A stretch of 54,605 nt of DNA from Micromonospora chalcea (GTDB lineage: Bacteria > Actinomycetota > Actinomycetes > Mycobacteriales > Micromonosporaceae). The position numbers and the translations under genes were made by a program. Of the stretch, positions 48,095 to 54,605 are shown one piece after another (position 1 is the stretch's first letter; every line of letters starts with the position of its first letter). The stretch lies in the NCBI RefSeq assembly GCF_002926165.1, contig NZ_MAGP01000123.1:1-54605 (forward strand), in the 5' to 3' direction. The notes beneath the pieces are model-generated. The model was not told where the DNA came from, searched no databases, and saw only the letters and a program-made list of their open reading frames with translations.

Positions 48095-48123
48095 GTGACG
48101 CAGAGTGATCGGCTGGCTACATT
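48095..48123 (+). promoter_or_regulatory. Promoter of the Beta-family gene
   Basis: GTGACG (48095-48100) and TACATT (48118-48123) are 17 bp apart. The -10 ends 5 nt before the ATG at 48129, which lacks a Shine-Dalgarno. The region is AT-richer than its surroundings. A leaderless transcript is likely. Confidence 0.5.
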
Positions 48124-48128
48124 TAAGT

Positions 48129-49220
48129 ATGGTGCAGTCGCCCCGAGGCCCGGTCTACCGCCCGGTGCTGGCCGCGCGGCGCGGTGAGCTGGAGGCGCTG
48201 TCCCATCTCGACGGAGCCTCCACCCCGCTGCTCGCACCGGTTCTCGACGTCGCGGCGGACGCGCCGTCCATCAAGGACTCGCTGGCTCGACTGCCGGACG
48301 GGCTGCTGCCCGCCGTCGACGTGTCGGCGCTTCCGGACACCCCGGAACACGATCCGGTCCGGTGGGGCGTACCGCTGGCGCCGGTCATCGGCCTGACGGA
48401 CAGCGACCGGCGGCTGGCCGCGCACGGCGCGGCGGCACGGGCCTGGGCGCACCACGCGGTCGTCCGGTTGCGCACCGGCCCGGACCGAAGCGGGCCGGAC
48501 GCCGCGACGGCCGCCGCGGAGCGGGTGTGGCGGCTGACCGGCCTGATGCCGGAGCAGTGCGACCTGCTGCTCGACGCGGAGGACGTGTGCTGCACCGCGG
48601 ACGTCCGGCTGGCCGAGCCACGGGTGCGGCGCGCGGCGGAATGGGCCCGGCGGCACGCCTGGCGCTCGGTGACGGTTGCGGCCGGCGGGATGCCGCCGGC
48701 CCTGACCCGGCTTCCGGTGGACGAGCCGGTCCGGCTGGACCGGTACGACTGGTCGCTCTGGCAGCGCCTGGCCGACCTGGACCTCGGGTACGGCGACTAC
48801 GGCGTGAGCTGCGCGGTACGCGGCGCGGACGAGCCGGTCGACCGGGTTCCCACGCTGCGCTGGGCAACCGACGACGCGTGGTGGGTCTACCGCTGGTCGC
48901 GGCGCGGCGGGCGGGGCGACGAGCGCTTCGCCGACCTGTGCCGCACGGTGACCGCCGCCGCGCACTGGCCGGCAGCCGGGGCCGGCTTCTCCTGGGGCGA
49001 CCACGAGATCGTCCGGCGGGCCCGGCGCGGCGCGGGCGCAGGCTCCCCGGCCAACTGGATCGCGTGGAGCACCTCGCACCACCTGGCGCAGGTGCTGGCC
49101 GCACTGGTCCGACCGGAACGGGACCAGCGCGGCCGGGCGTGGTGGGCCGACCCGGACGTCCCGGAACGGGGACGTACCGGCCGCTCGCCGCGCGGCGGGG
49201 AGTCCCGCCGCGCCGGCTGA
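48129..49220 (+). CDS. Beta-family protein (related to the phage T4 'beta protein' family)
   Basis: 363 aa from the ATG at 48129, with a promoter directly ahead; a GTG at 48105 is an alternative. The opening VYRPVLAARRGELEALSHLD and APVLDVAAD, and the late FSWGDHEIVRRAR followed by NWIAWSTSHHLAQVLAAL, resemble the Beta_protein family, first noted in phage T4 and scattered in bacterial genomes. Its biochemical role is unknown to me. It is soluble, has no membrane segment and uses typical host codons. It ends one base before the convergent HesB-like gene. Confidence 0.65.
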   Translation: MVQSPRGPVYRPVLAARRGELEALSHLDGASTPLLAPVLDVAADAPSIKDSLARLPDGLLPAVDVSALPDTPEHDPVRWGVPLAPVIGLTDSDRRLAAHGAAARAWAHHAVVRLRTGPDRSGPDAATAAAERVWRLTGLMPEQCDLLLDAEDVCCTADVRLAEPRVRRAAEWARRHAWRSVTVAAGGMPPALTRLPVDEPVRLDRYDWSLWQRLADLDLGYGDYGVSCAVRGADEPVDRVPTLRWATDDAWWVYRWSRRGGRGDERFADLCRTVTAAAHWPAAGAGFSWGDHEIVRRARRGAGAGSPANWIAWSTSHHLAQVLAALVRPERDQRGRAWWADPDVPERGRTGRSPRGGESRRAG

Positions 49221-49221
49221 C

Positions 49222-49503
49222 TCACTCCTTCTCGGTGAACCCGAACTGCACCACGCCCTCGTCGTCGACGACCGCGTCCACCGAGGTGTCGTTCAGCAGT
49301 TCGGCGGCGTCGGAGTCGAGGAAGATGCGCGCCCCCTCGGTGTCCACCACCTGGTCGCCCCGCACCGGCTCCGGCACCAGTTCGATGGAGAGCGAACCGG
49401 CCTCGGTGTCGGCGGCGATGCGCAGCCCACCGGCGTCGGCCACGTCCTGCTGGGCGGCGAGGTCACGGATCACCAGGACGGCGTTGTCGGTCATGGTCAG
49501 CAT
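49222..49503 (-). CDS. Cysteine-less HesB/IscA-like protein
   Basis: 93 aa from the ATG with GAGGAG 7 nt ahead. The fold pattern of A-type Fe-S carriers is visible (TDNAVLVIRDLA, GGLRIAADTEAGSLSIELV, GARIFLDSDAAELLNDTSVD, VVQFGF), but not one Cys is present, while the family binds clusters through three. It therefore cannot carry an Fe-S cluster in the usual way. It is very acidic. It could be a structural or regulatory relative; function unknown. Confidence 0.75.
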   Translation of the reverse strand: MLTMTDNAVLVIRDLAAQQDVADAGGLRIAADTEAGSLSIELVPEPVRGDQVVDTEGARIFLDSDAAELLNDTSVDAVVDDEGVVQFGFTEKE

Positions 49504-49695
49504 CGCTGAACTCCTCATGGCTGGATGTCGGGATTCGCGCGGGCGACAAGGCCCACGTACAGGTCTTTTCCCTCCCTCGGCCCGGCGAATCCCTAGGCTG
49601 GGGGCAGAGACGGCGCGGTGCGCGCCACGTCTCCTGGCGATAACCTTTCACACCGGAGTCTTTCCCGCAGGAAATCTCCATGGCAGCATCGGCAC

Positions 49696-51279
49696 ATGCA
49701 TCGTCGCCTATTCCCCCGGGCGCTCGCGGTGCTGGTGCTGGTCGCCACCGCGGCCACCGCCGGCGCCACCACCGCCACTGCCGAAGCGCCCACCCCCGCG
49801 CAGACCCGGCTGCACGCCACCATCGACGCCGTCCTCGCCGACAGCCGGCTCGACGGCGCGCAGGCGGGCGTGGTCGTCGTCGACACCACCACCGGCCGCA
49901 CGCTGTACGACCGCAACGGGACGCGACGGCTCATCCCGGCCTCCAACACCAAGCTGTTCACCTCCGCGGCGGCGATGGAACTGCTCGGACCGGGCCACCG
50001 GTTCACCACCGACGTGAGCGCCGACGGGCCGCGCCACGCCGGCATGCTCTCCGGCGACCTCTACCTGCGCGGCGGAGGCGACCCCACCATCCTCGCCGCC
50101 GACTACGACCGGCTCGCCGCGCAGGTCGCCGCGACCGGCGTACGGGTCGTCGCGGGCAACCTGGTCGCCGACGACACCCGGTACGACCGCGACCGGCTCG
50201 GCCCGGACTGGACCTGGGACGACGAGCCCTACTACTACGCCGCCCAGGTGTCCGCGCTCACCGTGGCCCCGGACACCGACTACGACGCCGGCACGGTGAT
50301 CGTCCACGCCGCGCCGGGAACGCGGGCGGGCGCCCGACCGAAGATCACCATGACTCCGGACAACGGCTGGCTGCGCATCGAGAACCGGGCCGAGACGGTG
50401 ACCGAGGGCGAGACCACCATCTCGTTCGAACGCGAGCACGCCGGCAACACAGTGGTGGTCACCGGCCAGATCGCGCTCGGCCAGGCCACCGAGAGCGACT
50501 GGGTGACGGTCTGGGAACCGACCGGGTACGCGGCCGACGTGTTCCGGTCCGCGCTGCGCCGTCACGGCGTACGGGTGCTCGGGCGGACCGTGCTCGGCGC
50601 CGCCACCCCGGACACGGCCAAGCCGCTGGCCCGGCACGACTCGATGCCGCTGACCGACCTCATGGTGCCGTTCCTCAAGCTCTCCAACAACGGCCACGCC
50701 GAAGTGCTCACCAAGGAACTCGGCCGGCAGCTCTCCGGCTCCGGCACCTGGGCCGCCGGGCTCTCCGCGATCAGCAGGTACGTGGGCGACACCGGGGTGG
50801 ACACCGGCACGCTGCGCCAACGTGACGGCTCCGGCCTGTCCCGGCGCAACCTCGTCCCGCCGGGACAGTTCGTCACGCTGCTCTCGGCGGTCCGCGCCGA
50901 ACCGTGGTTCGACACCTGGTACGCCGCGCTGCCGGTGGCCGGCAACCCGAACCGGCTCGTCGGCGGGACGCTGCGCAGCCGGATGAGCGGCACCGCCGCC
51001 GCGAACAACGTGCATGCCAAGACCGGCAGCCTGACCGGCGCGTCAGCGCTCTCCGGCTACGTCACGAGTGCGGACGGCCGGCTGCTGGCGTTCTCGATCG
51101 TGCTGAACAACTACCTGACCTCGTCGGTGAAAGGGCTGGAGGATCAGATCGCGATCGCCCTGGCCGCGTACACCGAGAGGGAGACGGCCACCGCCCGGCG
51201 TACCGTGCCGGCCGCGCCGGAGTCACCGCGCGTACCGGAGGGACGGGAGTGCTCCTGGGTCAAACCGGCGCTCTGCTGA
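49696..51279 (+). CDS. dacB: PBP4-type D-alanyl-D-alanine carboxypeptidase/endopeptidase
   Basis: 527 aa from the ATG before RRLFPRALAVLVLVATAA, giving a clean signal peptide (1-30); an upstream GTG at 49618 would bury it. Active-site motifs: SxxK in IPASNTKLFTSAA, SNN in FLKLSNNGHAEVL and KTG in VHAKTGSLTG, with the large insert between SxxK and SNN typical of class C PBPs. It trims stem peptides or crosslinks of peptidoglycan. A TAACCT at 49641 may be the -10 of a 40-50 nt leader. The last 30 residues are an extra Pro/Arg-rich tail ending in two Cys. Confidence 0.94.
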   Translation: MHRRLFPRALAVLVLVATAATAGATTATAEAPTPAQTRLHATIDAVLADSRLDGAQAGVVVVDTTTGRTLYDRNGTRRLIPASNTKLFTSAAAMELLGPGHRFTTDVSADGPRHAGMLSGDLYLRGGGDPTILAADYDRLAAQVAATGVRVVAGNLVADDTRYDRDRLGPDWTWDDEPYYYAAQVSALTVAPDTDYDAGTVIVHAAPGTRAGARPKITMTPDNGWLRIENRAETVTEGETTISFEREHAGNTVVVTGQIALGQATESDWVTVWEPTGYAADVFRSALRRHGVRVLGRTVLGAATPDTAKPLARHDSMPLTDLMVPFLKLSNNGHAEVLTKELGRQLSGSGTWAAGLSAISRYVGDTGVDTGTLRQRDGSGLSRRNLVPPGQFVTLLSAVRAEPWFDTWYAALPVAGNPNRLVGGTLRSRMSGTAAANNVHAKTGSLTGASALSGYVTSADGRLLAFSIVLNNYLTSSVKGLEDQIAIALAAYTERETATARRTVPAAPESPRVPEGRECSWVKPALC

Positions 51280-51312
51280 CCGGCGCCGTACCGCCCGGGT
51301 GCTAGGCGCCGG
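51280..51312. terminator. Bidirectional hairpin between dacB and the convergent small gene
   Basis: CCGGCGCC (51280-51287) and GGCGCCGG (51305-51312) are perfect 8-bp arms around 17 nt. It overlaps the stop of the gene ending at 51302 and directly follows the dacB stop. Confidence 0.45.
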
Positions 51313-51613
51313 GGCGGCGCGGCTGCGGGCCGGCGGCGGGGTCACCCCGCTCGACGAGCGCGTCGATCTCGGCCGGTGGGAGCCCGCGCAGGGTGAGCAC
51401 CCGGCGACCCCACCGGTGCAGCCGGCACGGGTGGGGGCTGGCGTCGTTGCGGCAGATGGTTCCGCCCGACCACGTCCGCGGCGCGTGCACCACCACCGCG
51501 CGCACCGCGAACTGGACGTCCTCGACCGTCACGTACGGCGGCATCGGGATCTCGCGCAGCACGTCACCGTCGGCGCGGGGGCGGGCGGGGACGACGGGAG
51601 CAGGGCCGGTCAT
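51302..51613 (-). CDS. Small protein of unknown function
   Basis: 103 aa from the ATG with GGAGG 7 nt ahead; a GTG five codons earlier lacks any ribosome-binding sequence. Soluble. It has one pair of Cys in GGTICRNDASPHPCRLHRWG, which could bind metal with the nearby His, and ends ALVERGDPAAGPQPRRPGA. No family recognised. It lies downstream of two related membrane proteins read in the same direction. Confidence 0.6.
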   Translation of the reverse strand: MTGPAPVVPARPRADGDVLREIPMPPYVTVEDVQFAVRAVVVHAPRTWSGGTICRNDASPHPCRLHRWGRRVLTLRGLPPAEIDALVERGDPAAGPQPRRPGA

Positions 51614-51701
51614 CGGTCGTGCCTCCACAGGGGATGGTCGGACGGGAACAACGGAAACCTACGACGCCGTGCCGGGTACGCGACGGACAAACTGTCCCCG
51701 C

Positions 51702-52607
51702 TCAGCGCAGCGCCACCGCCTGGAGGCTGACGTTGCCGCAGTCGCCGAGCGACTCCTCCACCGTCCAGTTCAGCAGCAGCCGCGCGCCACGCTGGGCGCG
51801 GAACTTGATCGTGAACTCGGTGGTGAGCGCGGTGTGCGGGTCTTCCATCCGGAGCGTGGTCACCGGTCCGCCGGTGGAGACACGCACGTCGAGACGGCCA
51901 CGGGCCATCCAGAGCCCGGCGTACAGACGCACCGTGCGCTGCTGCCCGTCGGCGGCCACCGCCAGGTTGAACCCGCTGCCCCGGTGGCAGGCGTACACGC
52001 CGGACATGGTGCCGCTCGCCGACGCGACCGGGTTGCCGTCGCGCCAGGCGTACGCCTCGGGGTTGTTGCTGAAGCTCTGCCGCCGCCCCCGGCCGCCCTC
52101 GTCGCGGATCTCGCCGGAGCCGCCCCGCTTGCGGACCGTCCGGTCGGCGCCGGTGAGCCCCCAGTGGACCCAGTCGGTGGTGCCCACGGCGGTGAGGTCG
52201 ACGGTGGCGGGCACCTCGGCGCGGGTCACGGTGACTGTCGGCGGGAGCGCACTCGTCGGCGACGGCGACGGCGTGGACGGCGTCGGGCTCGGCGACGGTG
52301 GCCGCTGCCGGGGACGCAGTCCCGGATTGGCCACCGTGTCGTCGGCCTCGTTCGGCAGCCCGACCCGGCCGGGCGGCGCGGCCGGCAGCCGGGCGTGCTC
52401 CTCGCGTGGCGCGTCGTGCCGCTCGACGCCGAGGTAGAGCGCCAGTGCCGCCAGGCAGAGGAACGCGGCCAGCCCTTCCAGCATCAGCCGACGCCGACGG
52501 CGCAGCCGCCGCAGCGCGGAGCGGGTACGCGGAAGGCCGTGCCGATGCGAGCCGGGGCCGGTACGCGGACGGTCCTCCTGGCCCACCACACCCTCCACTT
52601 CGGTCAC
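51702..52607 (-). CDS. Single-pass membrane protein with extracellular D-W-x-H-W-G domain (paralogue 1)
   Basis: 301 aa, GTG start without a clear Shine-Dalgarno. An Arg-rich cytoplasmic stretch (31-40), membrane helix (43-60), Pro/Ser/Thr linker (about 100-122) and an extracellular beta-rich domain (134-301). The domain opens TVDLTAVGTTDWVHWGLTGA and has GGSGEIRDEGG, a central GVYACHRGSGFNLAV and ends VSLQAVALR. The next gene upstream carries the same domain. It resembles a jelly-roll/carbohydrate-binding-like module; the ligand is unknown. Confidence 0.75.
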   Translation of the reverse strand: MTEVEGVVGQEDRPRTGPGSHRHGLPRTRSALRRLRRRRRLMLEGLAAFLCLAALALYLGVERHDAPREEHARLPAAPPGRVGLPNEADDTVANPGLRPRQRPPSPSPTPSTPSPSPTSALPPTVTVTRAEVPATVDLTAVGTTDWVHWGLTGADRTVRKRGGSGEIRDEGGRGRRQSFSNNPEAYAWRDGNPVASASGTMSGVYACHRGSGFNLAVAADGQQRTVRLYAGLWMARGRLDVRVSTGGPVTTLRMEDPHTALTTEFTIKFRAQRGARLLLNWTVEESLGDCGNVSLQAVALR

Positions 52608-52732
52608 GACACCGCCGGATACGACTGGTGCGCGACGGGCTTCACGGTGTCACCGGACGGCTCTTTGCGCCATATGTCGAGTGACGGGCGTTTCCAGTTC
52701 GTTACCTGGCGGCCGCTCGCCGGACCGGCCGC

Positions 52733-54301
52733 TCAGCTTACCGTGACCGCCTGCAGCGCCACCCCGTCGTTCTGCGCGCCGGTGACCGTCAGGGCCTGCC
52801 ATTTGATCAGCAGCCGCTCCCCCGGGGCCGCCCGGAAGCGGATGACGTACTGGTAGAAGCGGTCGCCCGCGGCGAGGGCGACCTCACGGACGACGGGATC
52901 GCCGCCGCTGGACAGCGTCAGGTCGAGCCGCGCGCCGGCCGAGAACGTGCCGACGAACAGCCGGACCGTGCGCAGGTCCCCGCTCCCGGACACCCCGAGC
53001 GTGAAGCTCTTCCCGGCGCCGCGCTGGAAGACACCCGCCCGGGTGCCCTCCTGGCGCGCTGTCGGCGTACCGTCGGTCCACTGGAGATCACAGGCGCCCG
53101 CGTTGTGCTCCAGCCGCTCGCCACCCGGATCCCGGATCTCGCCGGTGCCGCCCGCCTTGCGATGGAAGCTGTCCGCGCCGGTACCGCCCCAGTGCCGCCA
53201 GTCCCGCGTACCGAGCGCGGTGAGCGACAACGCCCCCGGCAGCGGCGCCAGGCCGACGTCGAGCAGCGGCCCGCCGGGTGACACCGGGTCGGCCGGCGCC
53301 TGATCGGGCGCCTGGTCGCCGGGCGCCTGATCGCTCGGCGCCGCCACGGGCGACGTCTCCCGGTTCGACGGTGGCGCGGGTGACCGGCCCCCGTACGCCA
53401 GCGCCGCCACCAGCCCGGTCACGGCCACCGCCGCCAGCACGGCGCGCCGGCGCCGACGCCGGGCCCGGGCCACGGCGACCCGGGTGGCCGGGGCGTCGGC
53501 CGGGGGCCGGGTCGGGCCGAGTGTCAGCCTGGTTCGCGCCGCGTCGCGCAGCCGGACGCCGATCCCGCCCGCCAGATCGCCGATCCGGCCGGCCAGGTCG
53601 CCGATCCCGCTGGTCAGGTGGCCGATCCCGCTGGTCATATCGGCGAGGCGCGCCGGGATGCTCTCCCGGGCGGAGTGCCGGCCCGGTCTCGCTTCTGTTT
53701 CGGCCACCTGCGGCGGGCCGGGTTCGGCCGGATCGGGAGCGGGCCGGACCGGCGACGGAGCGGACAGGTGCAGTCCGATCGGCGGCGGCCCGACCAGCGG
53801 AACCCGGCCGCCGGGCGGGTTCGGACGCGACTCGGGGACGGCCGATGCAGCCGCCCCGGAGACGAGTGGCCTCGGGCCGAGCGAACCCGGAGCGGGCGTG
53901 CCGGAGCCGGGCGGACCCGGAGCAGGCGCACCCGGGCTGAGCGGACCCGAAGCGAGCGAGCCCGAAGCGAGCGAGCCCGGGGCAAGCGCGCCCGGGGCGG
54001 GCGTGTCGGCCGGGAGCGGGCCGGCGGCCGGAAGGTCGAGAGCCGGCGGTCCGCCGGCGTGCGGAGGCGGCCACACAGCGGTACCGGGCGGATCCAGGTC
54101 GACCGGCAGCACCGGATCGTCCGCGCCGGGAGGTGAGCGTTCGGCGTCCGGGGGCGTCACCGGCCGGGACACGCCGGGGTCGGTGTCCCCGGGCAGGCGG
54201 CGTGGACCGGTGGGCCGCGTCGGCGCGTCTGCCGATTCGTCCGGCGTGGGCAGCCAACCCCCGACCCGGATTCCGGTCCGCGCGATGTCGTCCTCAGCCA
54301 C
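52733..54301 (-). CDS. Large membrane protein with low-complexity cytoplasmic part and D-W-x-H-W-G domain (paralogue 2)
   Basis: 522 aa from the GTG at 54301, which has GAGGAGG 5 nt ahead; upstream Met codons lack support. Residues 1-215 are Pro/Gly/Ala/Ser-rich with PAPG/ASGS-type repeats. Residues 223-250 are four imperfect units (TSGIGHL, TSGIGDL, AGRIGDL, AGGIGVRL). An Arg run (281-286), membrane helix (287-304) and QAP-rich linker lead to an extracellular domain (350-522) sharing T-x-DW-x-HWG-x-TGAD and GEIRD-x-GG with the next gene. It looks like a cell-envelope anchor or sensor. Function unknown. Confidence 0.75.
   Translation of the reverse strand: MAEDDIARTGIRVGGWLPTPDESADAPTRPTGPRRLPGDTDPGVSRPVTPPDAERSPPGADDPVLPVDLDPPGTAVWPPPHAGGPPALDLPAAGPLPADTPAPGALAPGSLASGSLASGPLSPGAPAPGPPGSGTPAPGSLGPRPLVSGAAASAVPESRPNPPGGRVPLVGPPPIGLHLSAPSPVRPAPDPAEPGPPQVAETEARPGRHSARESIPARLADMTSGIGHLTSGIGDLAGRIGDLAGGIGVRLRDAARTRLTLGPTRPPADAPATRVAVARARRRRRRAVLAAVAVTGLVAALAYGGRSPAPPSNRETSPVAAPSDQAPGDQAPDQAPADPVSPGGPLLDVGLAPLPGALSLTALGTRDWRHWGGTGADSFHRKAGGTGEIRDPGGERLEHNAGACDLQWTDGTPTARQEGTRAGVFQRGAGKSFTLGVSGSGDLRTVRLFVGTFSAGARLDLTLSSGGDPVVREVALAAGDRFYQYVIRFRAAPGERLLIKWQALTVTGAQNDGVALQAVTVS
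53552..53641 (-). repeat. In-frame 21-nt tandem repeats encoding SGIGxL heptads
   Basis: Four imperfect 21-nt units encode residues about 221-250 of the protein starting at 54301. The 7-residue period with Ile and Leu at fixed places predicts an amphipathic helix or short coiled coil just inside the membrane. Confidence 0.6.
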
Positions 54302-54439
54302 CGACCCTCCTCGGCCACCGGCGGCGAGCGGCCCGGCCCCGTGGCTCGCCGTAGGGAGGATGACACAGAACGCGATCTTGCAGAAGGCATCCGCCTCGCA
54401 ATTCCCACGCGCCCCACGCCGCCAACCCGCCCACGGACC

Positions 54440-54489
54440 AGATCTTGGAAGATTCAGGTCCCCATAGGAGCCATTTCCTTCCAAGATCT
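54440..54489. repeat. 50-bp element with 12-bp perfect terminal inverted repeats
   Basis: AGATCTTGGAAG (54440-54451) and CTTCCAAGATCT (54478-54489) flank 26 nt. AT content is higher than in the surrounding DNA. No gene ends close by on the left strand in a way that would need a terminator, so a dispersed repeat is more likely. Confidence 0.65.
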
Positions 54490-54519
54490 CCCCCGACCCG
54501 GCGCGCCCACCCTCGTCAA

Positions 54520-54586
54520 CCTGTTGATCATGAGGTTGGCGGGGACATTTCGGGCGCGGAATGCCGTCAACTTCATGATCGACGGG
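54520..54586. repeat. Inverted pair of a 22-bp motif
   Basis: The complement of 54520-54541 and the forward strand of 54565-54586 share CG-Y-CAAC-Y-TCATGATC-R-AC-R-GG, differing at four transition positions. The two copies face each other across 23 nt and could form one long hairpin. Confidence 0.6.
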
Positions 54587-54605
54587 ACCGGGGCGGGGGG
54601 CGCGG

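Larger units (their letters stand above)
54302..54605. other. Repeat-rich intergenic region at the right edge
   Basis: 304 bp without a supported gene. It holds a 12-bp inverted repeat at 54440-54489 and two inverted copies of a 22-bp motif at 54520-54541 and 54565-54586. GATCTTGCAGAAG near 54376 partly resembles the arm GATCTTGGAAG at 54441. These look like remnants of dispersed palindromic elements. Confidence 0.5.

Noticed and set aside
52710..52731. CGGCCG-flanked hairpin after the larger D-W-x-H-W-G gene
   Set aside because: The arms are short, self-complementary and of a kind expected by chance at this G/C content, so I do not call a terminator.

Overview
The window is high-GC actinobacterial chromosome, most likely from the family Micromonosporaceae (a Micromonospora-like organism). 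This rests on the very strong G/C third-position bias, an actinobacterial CysO/Mec/CysM plus ClpS/DUF2017 block, a GH12-CBM2 cellulase behind a CebR-type operator, and several families of short G/C-rich intergenic palindromes. I see no rRNA, tRNA, CRISPR array, transposase or prophage.

Layout. 1-1297: the 3' end of an acetyltransferase, a membrane-anchored expansin-like protein and a small unknown. 1463-17099: a surface polysaccharide locus. It has an LCP transferase, a polyprenyl-phosphate sugar transferase, all four dTDP-L-rhamnose genes (rmlBD divergent from rmlAC), a Wzx-like flippase, four glycosyltransferases, an acyltransferase-3 protein, a Wzy/O-antigen-ligase-like protein and a GT39-like membrane glycosyltransferase. 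Together these can build, flip, polymerise and attach a rhamnose-containing glycan. 17113-18306: a membrane protein of unknown role. 18421-26222: a histidine-utilisation operon (rpiR-type regulator, hutU, an M20 amidohydrolase, hutF, hutI, hutH).

26225-31338 (minus strand): rdgB, rph, an MBL-fold hydrolase, cysM, cysO, a JAMM protease, DUF2017 and clpS. This holds the CysO-dependent cysteine pathway and part of N-degron proteolysis. 31445-35836: a P-loop protein with a degenerate nucleotide site and a large LuxR-type (LAL) regulator, lying between clpS and the NAD-salvage pair pncB-pncA. 37772-42209: an MFS transporter, cytochrome c oxidase subunit I and an FAD monooxygenase. 42539-47264: GH12 cellulase, aldo/keto reductase, a LigD-type phosphoesterase fused to a degenerate ligase domain, threonine synthase and a cupin. 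47515-54301: a small unknown, a Beta-family protein, a cysteine-less HesB/IscA-like protein, a PBP4-type DD-peptidase and two related single-pass membrane proteins. The window ends in a nest of inverted repeats.

Three signals stand out. First, a 52-bp bipartite repeat occurs twice; one copy appears to supply the ribosome-binding site, TTG start and first codons of the hut amidohydrolase, and the other supplies the stop codon of threonine synthase. Second, CysO carries a 21-residue tail after its Gly-Gly, beside its likely JAMM processing protease. Third, many genes share a TANNNT hexamer exactly 6 nt before the start codon and lack a Shine-Dalgarno sequence, which points to widespread leaderless transcription and fixes several starts.
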